Assembly (NCBI RefSeq): GCF_030445035.2
Contig: NC_080680.1
Span: forward strand, 94,121,157-94,185,156
Direction: 5' to 3'
Source: Dasypus novemcinctus
Lineage: Eukaryota; Chordata; Mammalia; Cingulata; Dasypodidae
Length of the DNA: 64,000 bases
How positions within the stretch are numbered: position 1 is the first letter of the stretch; each line of letters begins with the position of its first letter. The notes beneath the pieces are model-generated. The model was not told the origin of the DNA and did no database searches. It saw only the letters and a program-made list of their open reading frames with translations. The position numbers were made by a program, and so were the translations under genes. This document shows positions 22,340 to 32,319 of the stretch, in pieces.

Positions 22340-23710
22340 GCTTTCATTACAAGAAGATTAGCAGGGGGAAATTTTGAAAATACAATTAAGTAAGGAGAAC
22401 AAGAAAAAAACTACCCTCTGTTCTCACTCACAGAGTTAACTAGTACTAACATTTTGGTGCTACTTTATTGGAATTGTAGTTGGTGCTGGGTTTAAGATAT
22501 ATGTAGGGGATTTGAATCTCTGGACTGATAATATGACACCCAGGCCCAGAGCCTCAACAGACTTCAGCTCCTACACTTTGACTTATTGGACTTACTCCAC
22601 TCAGCTAACATGGAGTTGAAGAAGGTCAACCACCACAACATGGAGCCTAGAGTGTCTACAACTAGAAGCAGGAAGAGTGCATCCAGTATCCATGTGGAAT
22701 CTAAGCCCTCACTTGACATAGGTGTGCAATGGACACAACCAATCCAATGTCCACAGAGAAAATGTGGAATGGGTGTGGGAACGGTAGCCATGGGGGCTGC
22801 TGGGTGTGGGGAACGGGAGGAAGAGATGAGATGTGGAGGCGTTTTCGGGACGTGGAGTTGTCCTGGATAGTGCTTCACGGACAATTACGGGACACTGTAG
22901 ATCCCCCCAGGGCCCACTGGATGGAACGTGAGAGAGTCTGGGCTATGATGTGGACCATTGACTATGGGGTGCAGTGATGCTCAGAGATGAACTTACCAGG
23001 TGCAATGGATGTATCACGATGATGGGAGAGAGTGTTGCTGTGGGGGGAGTGGGGGGGCGGGGGCGGTGGGGTTGAATGGGACCTCATATATTTTTTTAAT
23101 GTAATTAAAAATAATAATAATAAATAAATATTTTTTAAAAAAACATTTTGGTGTGCTTTATCCTACCTATTTTCCTTGCATATGTATCACATATGCTCCC
23201 CTCCCCCCCTTCCCCTCCCCTTCCCTCCTGTCCCCTCCCCTCCACAAAAATGAATTCAAGTAGTGCATACTCTTTGTGACCTACTTTTAAAAACACATTG
23301 TGCACTATGTTCCCCATCATTGAATATTCACCAATATTTTTGACTTTATAGTATTCTCTCATATGAATGGAACATAATTTATTTAAGTAATTTTCTATTC
23401 TTGGATATTTAAGTGGTTTCAAATCTTTCAGTATCATGAGCATCTTCTAAATTAACATCCTTGTAGCTGGATCTTTGTACACATCCTTAATTATGTCCTT
23501 GGGATACATTTCTAGAGAAGGAACTGCTAAGATAAAGGGTATGCAGATTTTAAAGAATTTTGATGTGCTTTGTCAAATTTCTCCCCAGAAGGCTTGTACC
23601 AATTTATAGTCCCAGTAGCAGAATGTAGTCTGCCTATTTTATAGCATTTGCAGCAACATTGGATATAATTTTTCCTTTGTAAATTTGACAAATTAAAGAT
23701 CAGAATTCAC
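22340..23710 (-). mobile_element. Old L1ME-type 3' region, split by a xenarthran L1 insertion
   Basis: Left part: CAGAGTTAACTAGTACTAAC then the TSD. Right part from 23142: GTGCTTTATCCTACCTATT, a TTTAAGTGGTTTCAAATC stretch, ATTAACATCCTTGTAGCTGG, CATTTCTAGAGAAGGAACTG and TTGTACCAATTTATAGTCCC. The two halves read continuously in the reverse L1ME consensus once 22460-23141 is removed. A C-rich pyrimidine tract lies at 23196-23242. Confidence 0.75.
22460..23141 (+). mobile_element. Xenarthran L1 (or half-L1) 3' end, 5'-truncated
   Basis: A 682-bp insertion with a clean 12-bp TSD AACATTTTGGTG (22448-22459 and 23142-23153). Its body (TAACATGGAGTTGAAGAAGG, ATGGAATGGGTGTGGGAACG, TTGAATGGGACCTCATATAT) ends in a TAATAATAATAAATAAATAT tail, so it is a retrotransposon 3' end copied by target-primed reverse transcription. 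It has no coding domain; the frames of 80-106 codons on both strands are incidental. A G-rich tract lies at 23042-23072 just before the tail. I believe it is an armadillo L1 or HAL1 3' UTR, from memory of that lineage's repeats. Confidence 0.7.
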
Positions 23711-23719
23711 AAATCCAAT

Positions 23720-23929
23720 TTTCCTGATATGTAAAATGGAGACAATAAAAATAGTATCTATCAAAACACATAATGGACATAATATACTTAAAAACACACA
23801 CACACACCTTACAGTTAGTGGTTATTCTAACTCGATTATCCTTGGAATGAGGAAGCCCTGTGATTCAAGGTTGAGAAGATAGTTGAGAGCCAGCTTTGTA
23901 GAGGGCTTTGTTTTTTTAACCTTTAACTC
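23720..23929. other. Unassigned AT-rich DNA with short CA run
   Basis: CCTGATATGTAAAATGGAGA to about 23770 could be a MIR remnant. A short (CA)n run sits at about 23793-23807. Nothing else is seen. Confidence 0.4.
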
Positions 23930-24190
23930 TAAAATTAATATATGTTTGTAAAAACTAAAACAGGTCACAGTTCTGATAATAAAAAATAAAACTACTCCCG
24001 TATGTCCCCCACAGTCCTCTCCCTAGAGGTAAATGTATTCTGCAAAATCTTTTCTTATGTGTTTACAAACTGTTTATGTGTGTATTTATACATGTATATA
24101 TCTGTGTATATAGTTTTGTTGTTGTTTTGTAAGATGGAATCTTATATAGGATTTCACTTTCAACTTAGAATGTACGAATGTGCTTTATTC

Positions 24191-24507
24191 CGCTCTCTGT
24201 GTCCATTCGCTGTGTCTACTTGTATTCTCATTAGGTAGCTCAGGGAACTGAACCTAGGACCTTCCAGAGTGGGAGAGAGGCGGTTATTCTCCTGTGCCAC
24301 CTCAGCTCCCTGATCTGCTGCGTCTCTCCTTTGTGTCTCTCTTTGTTGCATCATCTTGATGTGTCAGCTCTCTGCACGGGCCTTCACTTTGTGTGGGCCC
24401 ACTCACCACATGGGCCAGCTTGCCTTCACCAGGAGGCCCTGGGTATCAAACCCTGGACCTCCTATATGGTAAATGGGAACCTAATTGCTTGAGCCAATTC
24501 CTCTTCC
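24191..24507 (-). mobile_element. DAS-related SINE, two-module class, without A-rich tail
   Basis: It starts directly in the body (CGCTCTCTGTGTCCATTCGC) without the usual AGATTTATTT tail, yet has a TSD TGCTTTATTC (24181-24190 and 24508-24517). An internal head-like module (GGAACTGAACCTAGGACCTT) is at 24241-24315 and the terminal head (GTATCAAACCCTGGACCTCC) at 24434-24507. Confidence 0.82.
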
Positions 24508-24640
24508 TGCTTTATTCTTTTTAACATCTGCTTGTCATTCTATGGCTGGAGAAAGCTTAATTTGCTTATTCTTTCTCTCAAACAATGCAATAACAACTCA
24601 TCCTCCTCTGTGTACCCCTGTACATTGAGCTGGTATTTCT

Positions 24641-25049
24641 TAAGATTTCTTTTTTATTTATTTCTCTCCCCTTCCCTACCCCCCTCCCCAGTTGTCTGCT
24701 CTCTATGTCCATTTGCTGTGTGTTCTTCTGTGTCTGCTTGTGTCAGCGGCACCCAGAATCTGTGTCTCGTTTTTGTTGCATCATCTTGTTGTGTCAGCTC
24801 TCCATGTATGTGGCACCATTCCTGGGAAGGCTGCACTTTTTTCACGCTGGGTGGCTTTCCTTACAGGGCACACTCCTTGCACATGGGGCTCCCCTACATG
24901 GGGGACACTCCTGCGTGGCAGGGCACTCCTTGCACTCGTCAGCACTGCATGTGGGCCAGCTCCACATGGGTCAGGAGGCCCTGGGTTTAAACTTTAGACC
25001 TCCCATGTGGTAGGCAGACACCCTATCCTTTGGGCCAAATCCGCTTCCC
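24641..25049 (-). mobile_element. DAS-type tRNA-derived SINE
   Basis: Full-length reverse copy, flanked by TSD TGAGCTGGTATTTCT (24626-24640) and TGAGCCGGTATTTCT (25050-25064). The head contains GGGTTTAAACTTTAGACCTC, so the B box is damaged. Confidence 0.93.
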
Positions 25050-25260
25050 TGAGCCGGTATTTCTGTAGTTTAGATTCCTTTAGCAATGGAATGCTTGGTC
25101 AAAATGTATAGACATTGTCATACTGTCAGACTTCTTTCCAAAAACAAAGTACCCATTTATTCTCCCAACATCAGTGCAGGGTGTGTGTCTGAATGCCTGA
25201 CTCAGGGGAATTAGGGTAGATTTAGTCATAAATAGGCCTACTGTCCCCTAAATGTTTTTT

Positions 25261-25672
25261 TAAATTAATTAATTAATTTATTTATTTATTTCTCTCCCCT
25301 TCCTCCCCACCCCGGTTGTCTGTTCTCTGTGTCTATTTGCTGCATCTTCTTTGTCCGCTTCTGTTGTTGTCAGCAGCACAGGAATCTGTGTCTCTTTTTG
25401 TTGCGTCATCTTGTGTCAGCTCTCTGTGTGTGCGGTACCATTCCTGGGCAGGCTGCATTTTCTTTCGCGCTGGGTGGCTCTCCTTACGGGGCGCACTCCT
25501 TGCGCATGGGGCTCCCCTATGTGGGGGACACCGCTGCATGGCACGGCACTCCTTGCGCGCATCAGCACTGCGCATGGGCCAGCTCCACACGGGTCAAGGA
25601 GGCCCGGGGTTTGAACCGCAGACCTCCCATGTGGTAGACGGACGCCCTAACCACTGGGCCAAGTCCGCTTCC
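25261..25672 (-). mobile_element. Young CpG-rich DAS-type SINE
   Basis: Full-length reverse copy with many CpGs (CCTTGCGCGCATCAGCACTG), TSD CCCCTAAATGTTTTTT (25245-25260) and CCCCTAAATGTTTTT (25673-25687). The head carries GGTTTGAACCGCAGACC, a near-intact B box. All three minus-strand and plus-strand frames are open over most of it, a feature of this GC-rich SINE and not of a gene. Confidence 0.95.
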
Positions 25673-25689
25673 CCCCTAAATGTTTTTAA

Positions 25690-25964
25690 TTCTAAAAGTT
25701 TTACAAGAAACCTGGATTTGTCTTTAGCAGTAGCTTCTTGGTTCTCTAGGCTGTGAAGCAAACCACAAAGGAATCTTTTTCTTGTTAATTAACTGGGGTT
25801 TTATTAAACACCTTAGCAGCTAGCCAACTGCTCTGACCCAGCCATTCCTGGGGGACATTTCGATGAGAAGTTTTGCGCTTTAACTTATACATCTTCAATG
25901 ACAGCTTTTGTGTCAGGCTGCACACTCTATAATCAAATATTAAATTATCCAAGACACAGTTCTC
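25690..25964. other. Unassigned non-coding DNA
   Basis: No gene or named repeat recognised in this short spacer. Confidence 0.45.
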
Positions 25965-26475
25965 CAACTCCAACATTTATCAAGCCCTTTTTCGTGCCAG
26001 GCCCTAATCTGGGCTCTAGGGAGGTGATGTGAACAAGACTAAGCTCTTGCCTTAAGGACTCTAGCGTAGCAGAGAAGCTGGGTACACAAGTAATGATGAG
26101 ATGTGACATTGTGTTGGGGGCACAGGGATGGGGGAATCAGGGACGTGGGCCTTGAATTGGAACTTAAAGGCTCAGGAGGCCTTTTCCAGGTGAAGAAGGG
26201 AGAAGGGATTCCAGGCAAGGGGAACAGTGTGGGAAAAGCCTGTCCATCAGAATGGACGCAGCAAGTAGGTGTTCAATATGGTTAAGACCTTAGGCTTGGG
26301 GCCAGGGAGGTGAGGTCTGGGGAACCACAGGAAAGGAAGTTAGAAAGGAAGGTTGAGACACAAAAACATGAAGGGCCTTGAATGTCAGGCCAAGGAGCTT
26401 GGACTTTATCCTGTCAAGGATAAGAAGTCACTGATGGTTTTAAGCAGAGGGTGGCATAGTCACTCTGGGGACAAG
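25965..26475 (+). repeat. Ancient long interspersed repeat, family not named
   Basis: The order of text is that of an old repeat I know from many mammals but cannot name with confidence: TTATCAAGCCCTTTTTCGTG, GCTCTTGCCTTAAGGACTCT, GGGATTCCAGGCAAGGGGAA, CATGAAGGGCCTTGAATGTC, AGGAGCTTGGACTTTATCCT and GGTTTTAAGCAGAGGGTGGC. No coding capacity is apparent. A longer copy lies at 35655-43210 and a short one at 43270-43620. Confidence 0.55.
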
Positions 26476-26905
26476 TAGAGAGCAAATTGTAAGAGGGCAA
26501 AGCTGGAGGAAGAAAAGACTAGCAGATTTTTAATGAAGGTTATTAATATTACTGCAATTATTTTAAAATCCTGATTGACCAACAAACATGGTTTAAAAAC
26601 CATTGTGCCCAGTCTGTGACAAGTAGAGGAAGAAGACACAGAGTGTCCAGAAAATGTACTTCCTCCATCTCTCCACAGCTACCAGTTGTATTGGAAAAAT
26701 AAGATGCATGAACAGTTCATTGCACAGGCTCTTTTTAATAATAAAAAAAGGAAATAACAATGAAAGGACTTATTTCACCTAAAATGTTAACACCCAGTAT
26801 TAGCAAGAGTGTGGAAAATAGAGGCACCTCTCTTATATGGTTGATATCAGTGCAAATTGGAACAGTTTGACAATATTTACCAAAGCCATTAAAAAACTCT
26901 TCATG

Positions 26906-27316
26906 ATGGGAAGCAGATTTGGCTCAGCTGACAGAGCATCTGCCTACCATATGGGACATCCAAGGTTCAAACCCAGGGCCTCCTGACCCATGTGGTGAGC
27001 TGGCCCATGTGCAGTGCTGATGTGCGCACGGAGTGCCCTGCCACGCAGGGGTGTCCCCCATGTAGGGGATCCCTACAGGCAAGGAGTGCGCCCTGCAAGG
27101 AGAGTCACCCTGCCCAGGAGTGGTGCCGCACAAATGGAGAGCTGACACAGCAAGATGATGCAACAAAAAGAAATGCAGATTCCCAGTGCCACTGACAAGA
27201 ATGTAAGCAGACACAGAAGAACATACAGCAAACGGACACAGACAGCAGACAATAGAGCGAGGAGGGGGAAAAAGGAGAAAAATAAATAAAAAATAAATCT
27301 AAAAAATGCAAAAAAC
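26906..27316 (+). mobile_element. DAS-type tRNA-derived SINE
   Basis: Full-length forward copy with head GGGAAGCAGATTTGGCTCAG, a B box AGGTTCAAACCCAGGG and tail AAATAAAAAATAAATC. The TSD is AAAAAACTCTTCATG (26891-26905) and AAAAACTCTTCATG (27317-27330). Part of the body after 27095 is shortened (the CGAAAAGAAAGT stretch is missing). Confidence 0.94.
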
Positions 27317-27722
27317 AAAAACTCTTCATGTCTTTTCACATAGAAATTTTGCCTCCCAGAATTTATACTAAGGAAATAATAAAAAATGGAGACTTGAAAA
27401 TAAAGATGTTCATTACTTTGTTATTTATGAAAGCAAAAAATTGGAAAAAGTCTAAATGTCCAAAATAGGGAAATTATGAAATGGATTATGGTATAAGCAC
27501 ATTTTATATAAATTGAAATCGTGTTTTTAAAACAATACCCAGTAATAGAAAAATTACTACTATATAATACATTTTAACGCAATATATAAAAGTGTGTTAA
27601 GCACATTTCTTTTTTTGCTTTCTCATTATCTGATCTCTATTTCTAACCTACTCTATCTGGAAATTTAAATGCAATTTCTCAATAAAGTTGATTTTTAAAA
27701 TATTGAATTCTATTCCTGGAAT

Positions 27723-27967
27723 AGCTTAAGGAAAATTTAAGGACTTGTGTACAGGTACATGAACAAGAAAGCTCATAACAGCACTTTTTAAATTCCATTT
27801 TACCACAGAGCTTAAGGAAAATTTAAGGATTTGTGTATAGGTACATGAACAAGAAAGCTCATAACAGCACTTTTTAAATTCCATTTTACCACAGAGCTTA
27901 AGGAAAATTTAAGGATTTGTGTATAGGTACATGAACAAGAAAGCTCATAACAGCACTTTTTAAATTT
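27723..27967 (+). repeat. 86-bp tandem triplication
   Basis: Three head-to-tail units start at 27723, 27809 and 27895, each beginning AGCTTAAGGAAAATTTAAGG and containing GTACATGAACAAGAAAGCTC. Units 2 and 3 are virtually identical; unit 1 differs at a few positions (GGACTTGTGTACAGG against GGATTTGTGTATAGG). Unit 3 is cut after about 73 bp, where a SINE tail begins. Confidence 0.97.
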
Positions 27968-28098
27968 TTTTTTTAAGATTTATTTTTATTTATTTCTCTC
28001 CCATTACCCCCCCTCCCCCCATTGTCTGCTGTGTCCATTTGCTGTGTGTTCTTCTGCGTCCGCTTGCATTGCCAGGCGGCTGCATCTCTTTTTTGTTG
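27968..28098 (-). mobile_element. Truncated DAS-type SINE (3' part only)
   Basis: The tail TTTAAGATTTATTTTTATTT and body TCTCTCCCATTACC through TTCTTCTGCGTCCGCTTGCA are present; the remaining body and the tRNA head are missing. It begins exactly at the end of the third tandem unit. Confidence 0.85.
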
Positions 28099-28389
28099 AC
28101 AACATTCTTCTTAATATGATAATTAAAAGTTTAAAATACTGTTCTAGAACTATATTTATAAAAATGGGAACATGCGTATAATCCATTGTTAAATTTTAAA
28201 ATGTGCATAGAACTCCGCATTTGGTGTGATCCCCTTAAAAAATCAAATAATATAAATATATAATAACCAGGTATAGAAAGGGTCTGGAAGAATATATACC
28301 TACATGCTAATATTGGTCATATCTGGATAGTTAGGCTTATGGCTATTTTAAAATATATTCAAAATAATAATTTCAAAACCAATTTTTAA

Positions 28390-29434
28390 AAAATCAATAC
28401 AGGAAACAACAACAACAAACCGTTAAGAGGCTGACAGTGTTCAGAGCCATGAGTGAGTGCCTCTGCAGGTTCTGCAGGCTTAGCCTCCAGAAATAGGCTG
28501 CAGGTGCCTCCCTGTTTGAGTGAGGGCCTTGCTCCTTCGTCCCTGGGAAAAGTACTTCTGTTTGCCTGCGTCCTAGGCACCAGCCTGGCTGTGGGATGGG
28601 GAGGCTGAGAGAGGCCTGGGCCATGAGGGCTGGCCTGAGACTGGGGACTGAGCTAGGGTAGGCCCACCATAGTCATCTGACCCCGTGGAACTCTCCAGAC
28701 CCCCTGCCGCCTGAAACTCTGTGCTCCAGCAGTTTGGAGTCTCTTTCCTTTTCTCTTAAATGAAGAGCTGTTGGGTGTCTTCTCGCTGGAATAGTCTTCC
28801 CTTCATTTTGTCCCGTTTGCCTGGAAAGTTTCTACTTTATGTTTCATCTTAAAAGTTCCTTCCTCAATGCCAACAAACAGGCTGTGCAGTGAGAGGCCCA
28901 GGCCTGTCTCCCAGAGCCCCACCCCTCCCCAATAAAGAGATTTGGGTGTCAGAAAAAAAAAATTTCCTTCCTACTTTCGGAGATGAATATTATGTTCATT
29001 ATCTTGATAGTGGTAATGCTTTTACAGGCTTATACCTATGTCAAACCTCATCAAACTGAATACTTAAAATATGTGTGCAGTGTATTGTATATTAACAACA
29101 AAGCTTTCCCAGTGAGGCACGTCTTAAGCTCCCCTCATTTCCACAACAACCCCCAAATATAATTAGCCCTCCCGAGTATGAGTAAATGGTTCATGCCCTG
29201 CATGATGATGAATGAATGTGTGAAGCCCGAGGAGTTTCGGCCTGTAGGCAGAGGGCAATGACCTCTAACCACAGACCAAATAAAGAGCAGCAGAGAATCT
29301 AAGACTGAGGAGGGGGCAGTCAGGGGAAGAATCTGGAGATGGCATCTGAACAATTCTAGAGAGGTACTCAAAAATTGGAGATCCAGCCAGAATCTGTGTA
29401 TCCCATCATTTGAAAAGAGGGAGTGGGGGAGTAC
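28390..29434. other. Unassigned DNA with L2-like and L1-like scraps
   Basis: Text at 28765-28870 (GGAATAGTCTTCCCTTCATT) resembles L2, and 28985-29105 (TTGATAGTGGTAATGCTTTT, TGAATACTTAAAATATGTG) an L1 3' end. The remainder is unassigned; no gene is supported. A polyA-like run at 28950-28962 follows AATAAAGAG at 28930, which could be a retroposed 3' end of unknown origin. Confidence 0.4.
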
Positions 29435-29575
29435 TCTGCCTCAGTTTTCCCAGTCTGAAAATTGAGAGTAATAATAACAGTCCCTTATTATTGTTGTGAG
29501 GATTAAATGAGTTAATACACACAAAGGGCTGAGAACAGTGCCCAACCTATGGTTGATGCTAAGTGTTCATTTTGA
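29435..29575 (+). repeat. MIR SINE 3' part
   Basis: CTGCCTCAGTTTTCCCAGTC, ATTGTTGTGAGGATTAAATG, AGTTAATACACACAAAGGGC and GAGAACAGTGCCCAACCTAT are MIR landmarks in order. Confidence 0.75.
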
Positions 29576-29884
29576 GCCTTATTTGGTTCTGAAAAAATAT
29601 GATCAGAAGGTCTCAGGGCCCCTCCTATAAACTTTTGGTCAATTTGGATTCACATTGGTGGTGGCTGGCTCCAAGGTCATCTCTTTTCCTTAAAAGCCCC
29701 ACCTTACCCCTGTCCTCTTTCACCCAGCTACTGGGTGCCCTCCATTCTTTCAATCTTCCCTGCAGCACTGGGAATCCCTGCCAGTTTCTCTGCATTCTTT
29801 TGAAAAGCTGTCTTTCTAAAGCCTCCTCTCTCCTAACAACAGGGAAGCACATATGTTGCAACTTCTGCTTCTATTTAGAGATTT

Positions 29885-30225
29885 GAAAAGAGAGTGTGCG
29901 CACACGTGGACAAACATTTGCATGCATGCCCTTGTAGGCTTGTGGTTGTGAAGGTGGGTGTGTCTGTGCATACACCCATGCTTATATGAACTGGCATTGT
30001 TGTACATTTATACATTTGTGTGTACACGAGCGTCTGAATACCTGCCTGAATATGTAGATGAATTTGTGTTTGGTGTGTATATACACAGTCTTATGATTGT
30101 ACATACACATCCATGACTGTATGTGTGTTTGTCTGCAGTGTGGTTGGATGTATTTTATGTGCAATCGGGTTTATGTGCATGCTTGTACATGTGTGCTTTT
30201 TTGTATCTGTGCGCATATGGTGTGA
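29885..30225. repeat. TG/CA-rich degenerate tract
   Basis: About 340 bp dominated by alternating purine-pyrimidine words (GTGTGCGCACACGTG, TGCATGCATG, GTGTGTACACG, ATGTGCATGCTTGTACATGT) with interruptions. It looks like a decayed dinucleotide array. The DNA is of a type able to adopt Z-form. The 60-70-codon frames on both strands are consequences of the repeat. Confidence 0.7.
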
Positions 30226-30454
30226 GTTTGCTTCTTCTCACACCCCAGGAGGCACTAAGGCAAGTGCAAACTACAAGGAACAAAGGAATAGTCTGCATAA
30301 TTTAGCCTTTGATCTTTGCCACCCCTGAAGCCTCCCTTGCTCTCACTCCAGCTGCCATGCTATTTCCCAGCGCTGTGGACTCCATCTTTGAGTTTTTCTC
30401 CCAGAAGCCTCAACCTCAATCTCTTTGCCACCCCACAAGGGAACAGATATAGAG

Positions 30455-31095
30455 AAGGTGTTGATTTATTGAGCACCAGGCACCTGTACCAGACGCTTAC
30501 ACACACTCTCAAATTTTCCCAACCACCTTGCAAAGTATAAAAATTATCCTCACTTGACTTTTTAAAATAAATTTATTTATTTCCCCCCCTGTTGTGTGCT
30601 CTCTGTCTTTCTGTATGTTCTTCTGTGTCTGCTTGTATTCTCATTAGGCAGCTCTAGGAACTGATCCTGGGACCTTCTGGAGTGGGAGAGAGGTGATCAT
30701 TCTCTAGTGCCTCCTCATCTCCCTGTTCTGCTATGTCTCTTATTGTCTCTCTGTGTCTCTTGTTGTGTCATCTTGCTGTACCAGCTCTCCACATTTGCTG
30801 GCACTCCTGAGTGGGGTGGGGGTGGGGGCACCCCCACATGGGCTGGCACTCCACGTGGAGCAGCTTGCCACACAAGCCAGCTTTCCTTCACCAGGAGGCC
30901 CTGGGCATTGAACTCGGTCCTACAGGAGGTAAACAGGAGCCCAACTGCTTGAGTCACATCTGTTTCCCCTCACTTGGCTTTTGAGGAAGCTGAGGATCAG
31001 GGGAATTAAGCCATATGCCTCATTGATGGAATCAGAATTTGAACTCAGGACTCCAAAGCCAATGCTTTTTCCACTCCGTCAAGTTGTCTTCCCGG
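30455..31095 (-). repeat. MIR SINE split by a DAS-related SINE
   Basis: Reverse MIR: GATTTATTGAGCACCAGGCA and ACCTTGCAAAGTATAAAAAT left of the insertion, then GAGGAAGCTGAGGATCAGGG and CAGAATTTGAACTCAGGACT to its right. The halves join at the TSD. Confidence 0.75.
30563..30967 (-). mobile_element. DAS-related SINE, two-module class
   Basis: The tail AAAATAAATTTATTTATTTC is followed by the body with an internal module GGAACTGATCCTGGGACCTT (about 30655-30725). The terminal head (GCATTGAACTCGGTCCTAC) has lost several B-box bases. The TSD is CCTCACTTGACTTTT (30548-30562) and CCTCACTTGGCTTTT (30968-30982). Confidence 0.85.
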
Positions 31096-31394
31096 AGCAT
31101 GCCCAGATGCTGGGCAAAGAGATGTTGATGCTGCAGCCAGAGTGCACGGGGGAGGAGATGTCTGGGAGACACAGCCAGCCAAATGTGGGTGGGAAGGGAT
31201 TGCAAGCCGGGAACCAGCAGGAACCCCAAAGGGTTGTGGTCACTCAGTTCTTATAAGGAGAACAAAATGGAGAAATAAATCCCAGGTGTCCAAATGGCCC
31301 TCAGGTGAAGTGAGAAGAGCAAGGAAAAGAACACTAGGAGGAACAACAGAGATGGAGAAGCATCAGCTTTGCCCCTCCATCATCAGGATCCTGG

Positions 31395-31492
31395 TCAGAT
31401 TATGTCGAATCACTCAGCCTTAGTTTTCTCATCTGTAAAATGTGTGAGGGGGTGGATGACATCTACATTAGAGGACTTTTACAATTAATTCT
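31395..31492 (+). repeat. MIR SINE fragment
   Basis: AATCACTCAGCCTTAGTTTT followed by CTCATCTGTAAAATGTGTGA is the MIR core; it is cut by the SINE insertion that follows. Confidence 0.65.
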
Positions 31493-31868
31493 GTTTTTTT
31501 TAAAAACATATCTGTTCTCTGTGACCATTCGCTGGGGTTATTCTGTGTCTGTTTGTATTCTCATCAGGCTGCACTGGGGATCTGCGTCTCTTTTTGTTGC
31601 ATCATCTTGCTGCGTCAGTTCTCCATCTGTGTGGAACCACTCCTGGGCAAGCTGCGGTTTTGCGTGGGGCGGCTCTCCTTGTGCAGGGGCCACTACTTGC
31701 ACGGGACCCTTATGCAAGGGCATCTCTGCATGGGCCGGCACTCCTTGTGCGCAGCAGCACTGTGCATGGGCCAGCTCACCACACGAGCCAGGAGGCCCTG
31801 AGTATCAAACCCTTGGACCTCCTATATGGTAGGCGGATGCTCTATCTGTTGAGCCACATCTGCTTCCC
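31493..31868 (-). mobile_element. DAS-type tRNA-derived SINE
   Basis: Reverse copy with a shortened tail (TTTTTTAAAAACATATCTGT). The head ends AGTATCAAACCCTTGGACCT and GAGCCACATCTGCTTCCC. The TSD is ACAATTAATTCT (31481-31492 and 31869-31880). Confidence 0.92.
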
Positions 31869-31884
31869 ACAATTAATTCTTAAA

Positions 31885-32160
31885 GATAGTATTTATTGAG
31901 CTCTTGCATGAGCTAACTCCTGCAATCTCATGACAATTCTAAAAGACAGTAAACATTATTTTCCCCACTGTACAGATGAAAATGCTGAGAATCAGAGAAG
32001 TTATGCTGCTTATCTAAAGTCTACAGCTATCGCTTGGCAGAGCAGGACACGAATCTGGGGGCTGCCTGACACCAAATCTCCTGTTAGGCTTTGGTGATAG
32101 TGTGTAAAATACTAGGCTTATAGTAGGCACTCAACAAATGGTAGCCTTTACTACTACTAC
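31885..32160 (-). repeat. MIR SINE with a partial forward MIR beside it
   Basis: Reverse MIR at 31885-32095 (TTATTGAGCTCTTGCATGAG, CCCCACTGTACAGATGAAAA, ACACGAATCTGGGGGCTGCC). A forward MIR 3' scrap (AATACTAGGCTTATAGTAGG, CACTCAACAAATGGTAGCC) follows to 32147, ahead of the TAC run. Confidence 0.75.
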
Positions 32161-32182
32161 TGCTACTACTACTACTACTACT
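32149..32182 (+). repeat. (TAC)n microsatellite
   Basis: About 11 TAC/ACT trinucleotides with a single TGC interruption, growing from the end of a MIR. Confidence 0.92.
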
Positions 32183-32319
32183 GAACATGTGTTTTGCTAA
32201 AGGTTGAGGATGGCAGTAATTCCTAAGGTGTCAAAATTGCAGGTAAATCCCACCCTATTAGTGATTGTTCTTAGAACTCTGCTCTCAGTGAGGGCAGCAA
32301 TGTCTGTTCCCAGGCCTGA

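Larger units (their letters stand above)
23930..25255 (-). mobile_element. Old L1ME fragment split by two SINEs
   Basis: Reverse L1ME wording appears on both sides of the SINEs: CCTCTCCCTAGAGGTAAATG and GTGTTTACAAACTGTTTATG at left, TTTAACATCTGCTTGTCATT in the middle, then GCAATGGAATGCTTGGTCAA and ACAAAGTACCCATTTATTCT at right. Confidence 0.65.
26735..28385 (+). mobile_element. L1M4/L1ME-like 3' region, forward, heavily interrupted
   Basis: Forward L1M 3' text: AACACCCAGTATTAGCAAGA, TTGCCTCCCAGAATTTATAC, GAAAAAGTCTAAATGTCC, TAAATATATAATAACCAGGT and GGAAGAATATATACCTACAT. It is broken by one full SINE, non-L1 text at 27605-27720, an 86-bp tandem array and one truncated SINE. 26476-26734 before it is unassigned. 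Confidence 0.65.

Noticed and set aside
27723..27967. CRISPR-like direct repeats
   Set aside because: The 86-bp units are contiguous without spacers, and the DNA is mammalian; it is an ordinary tandem duplication.
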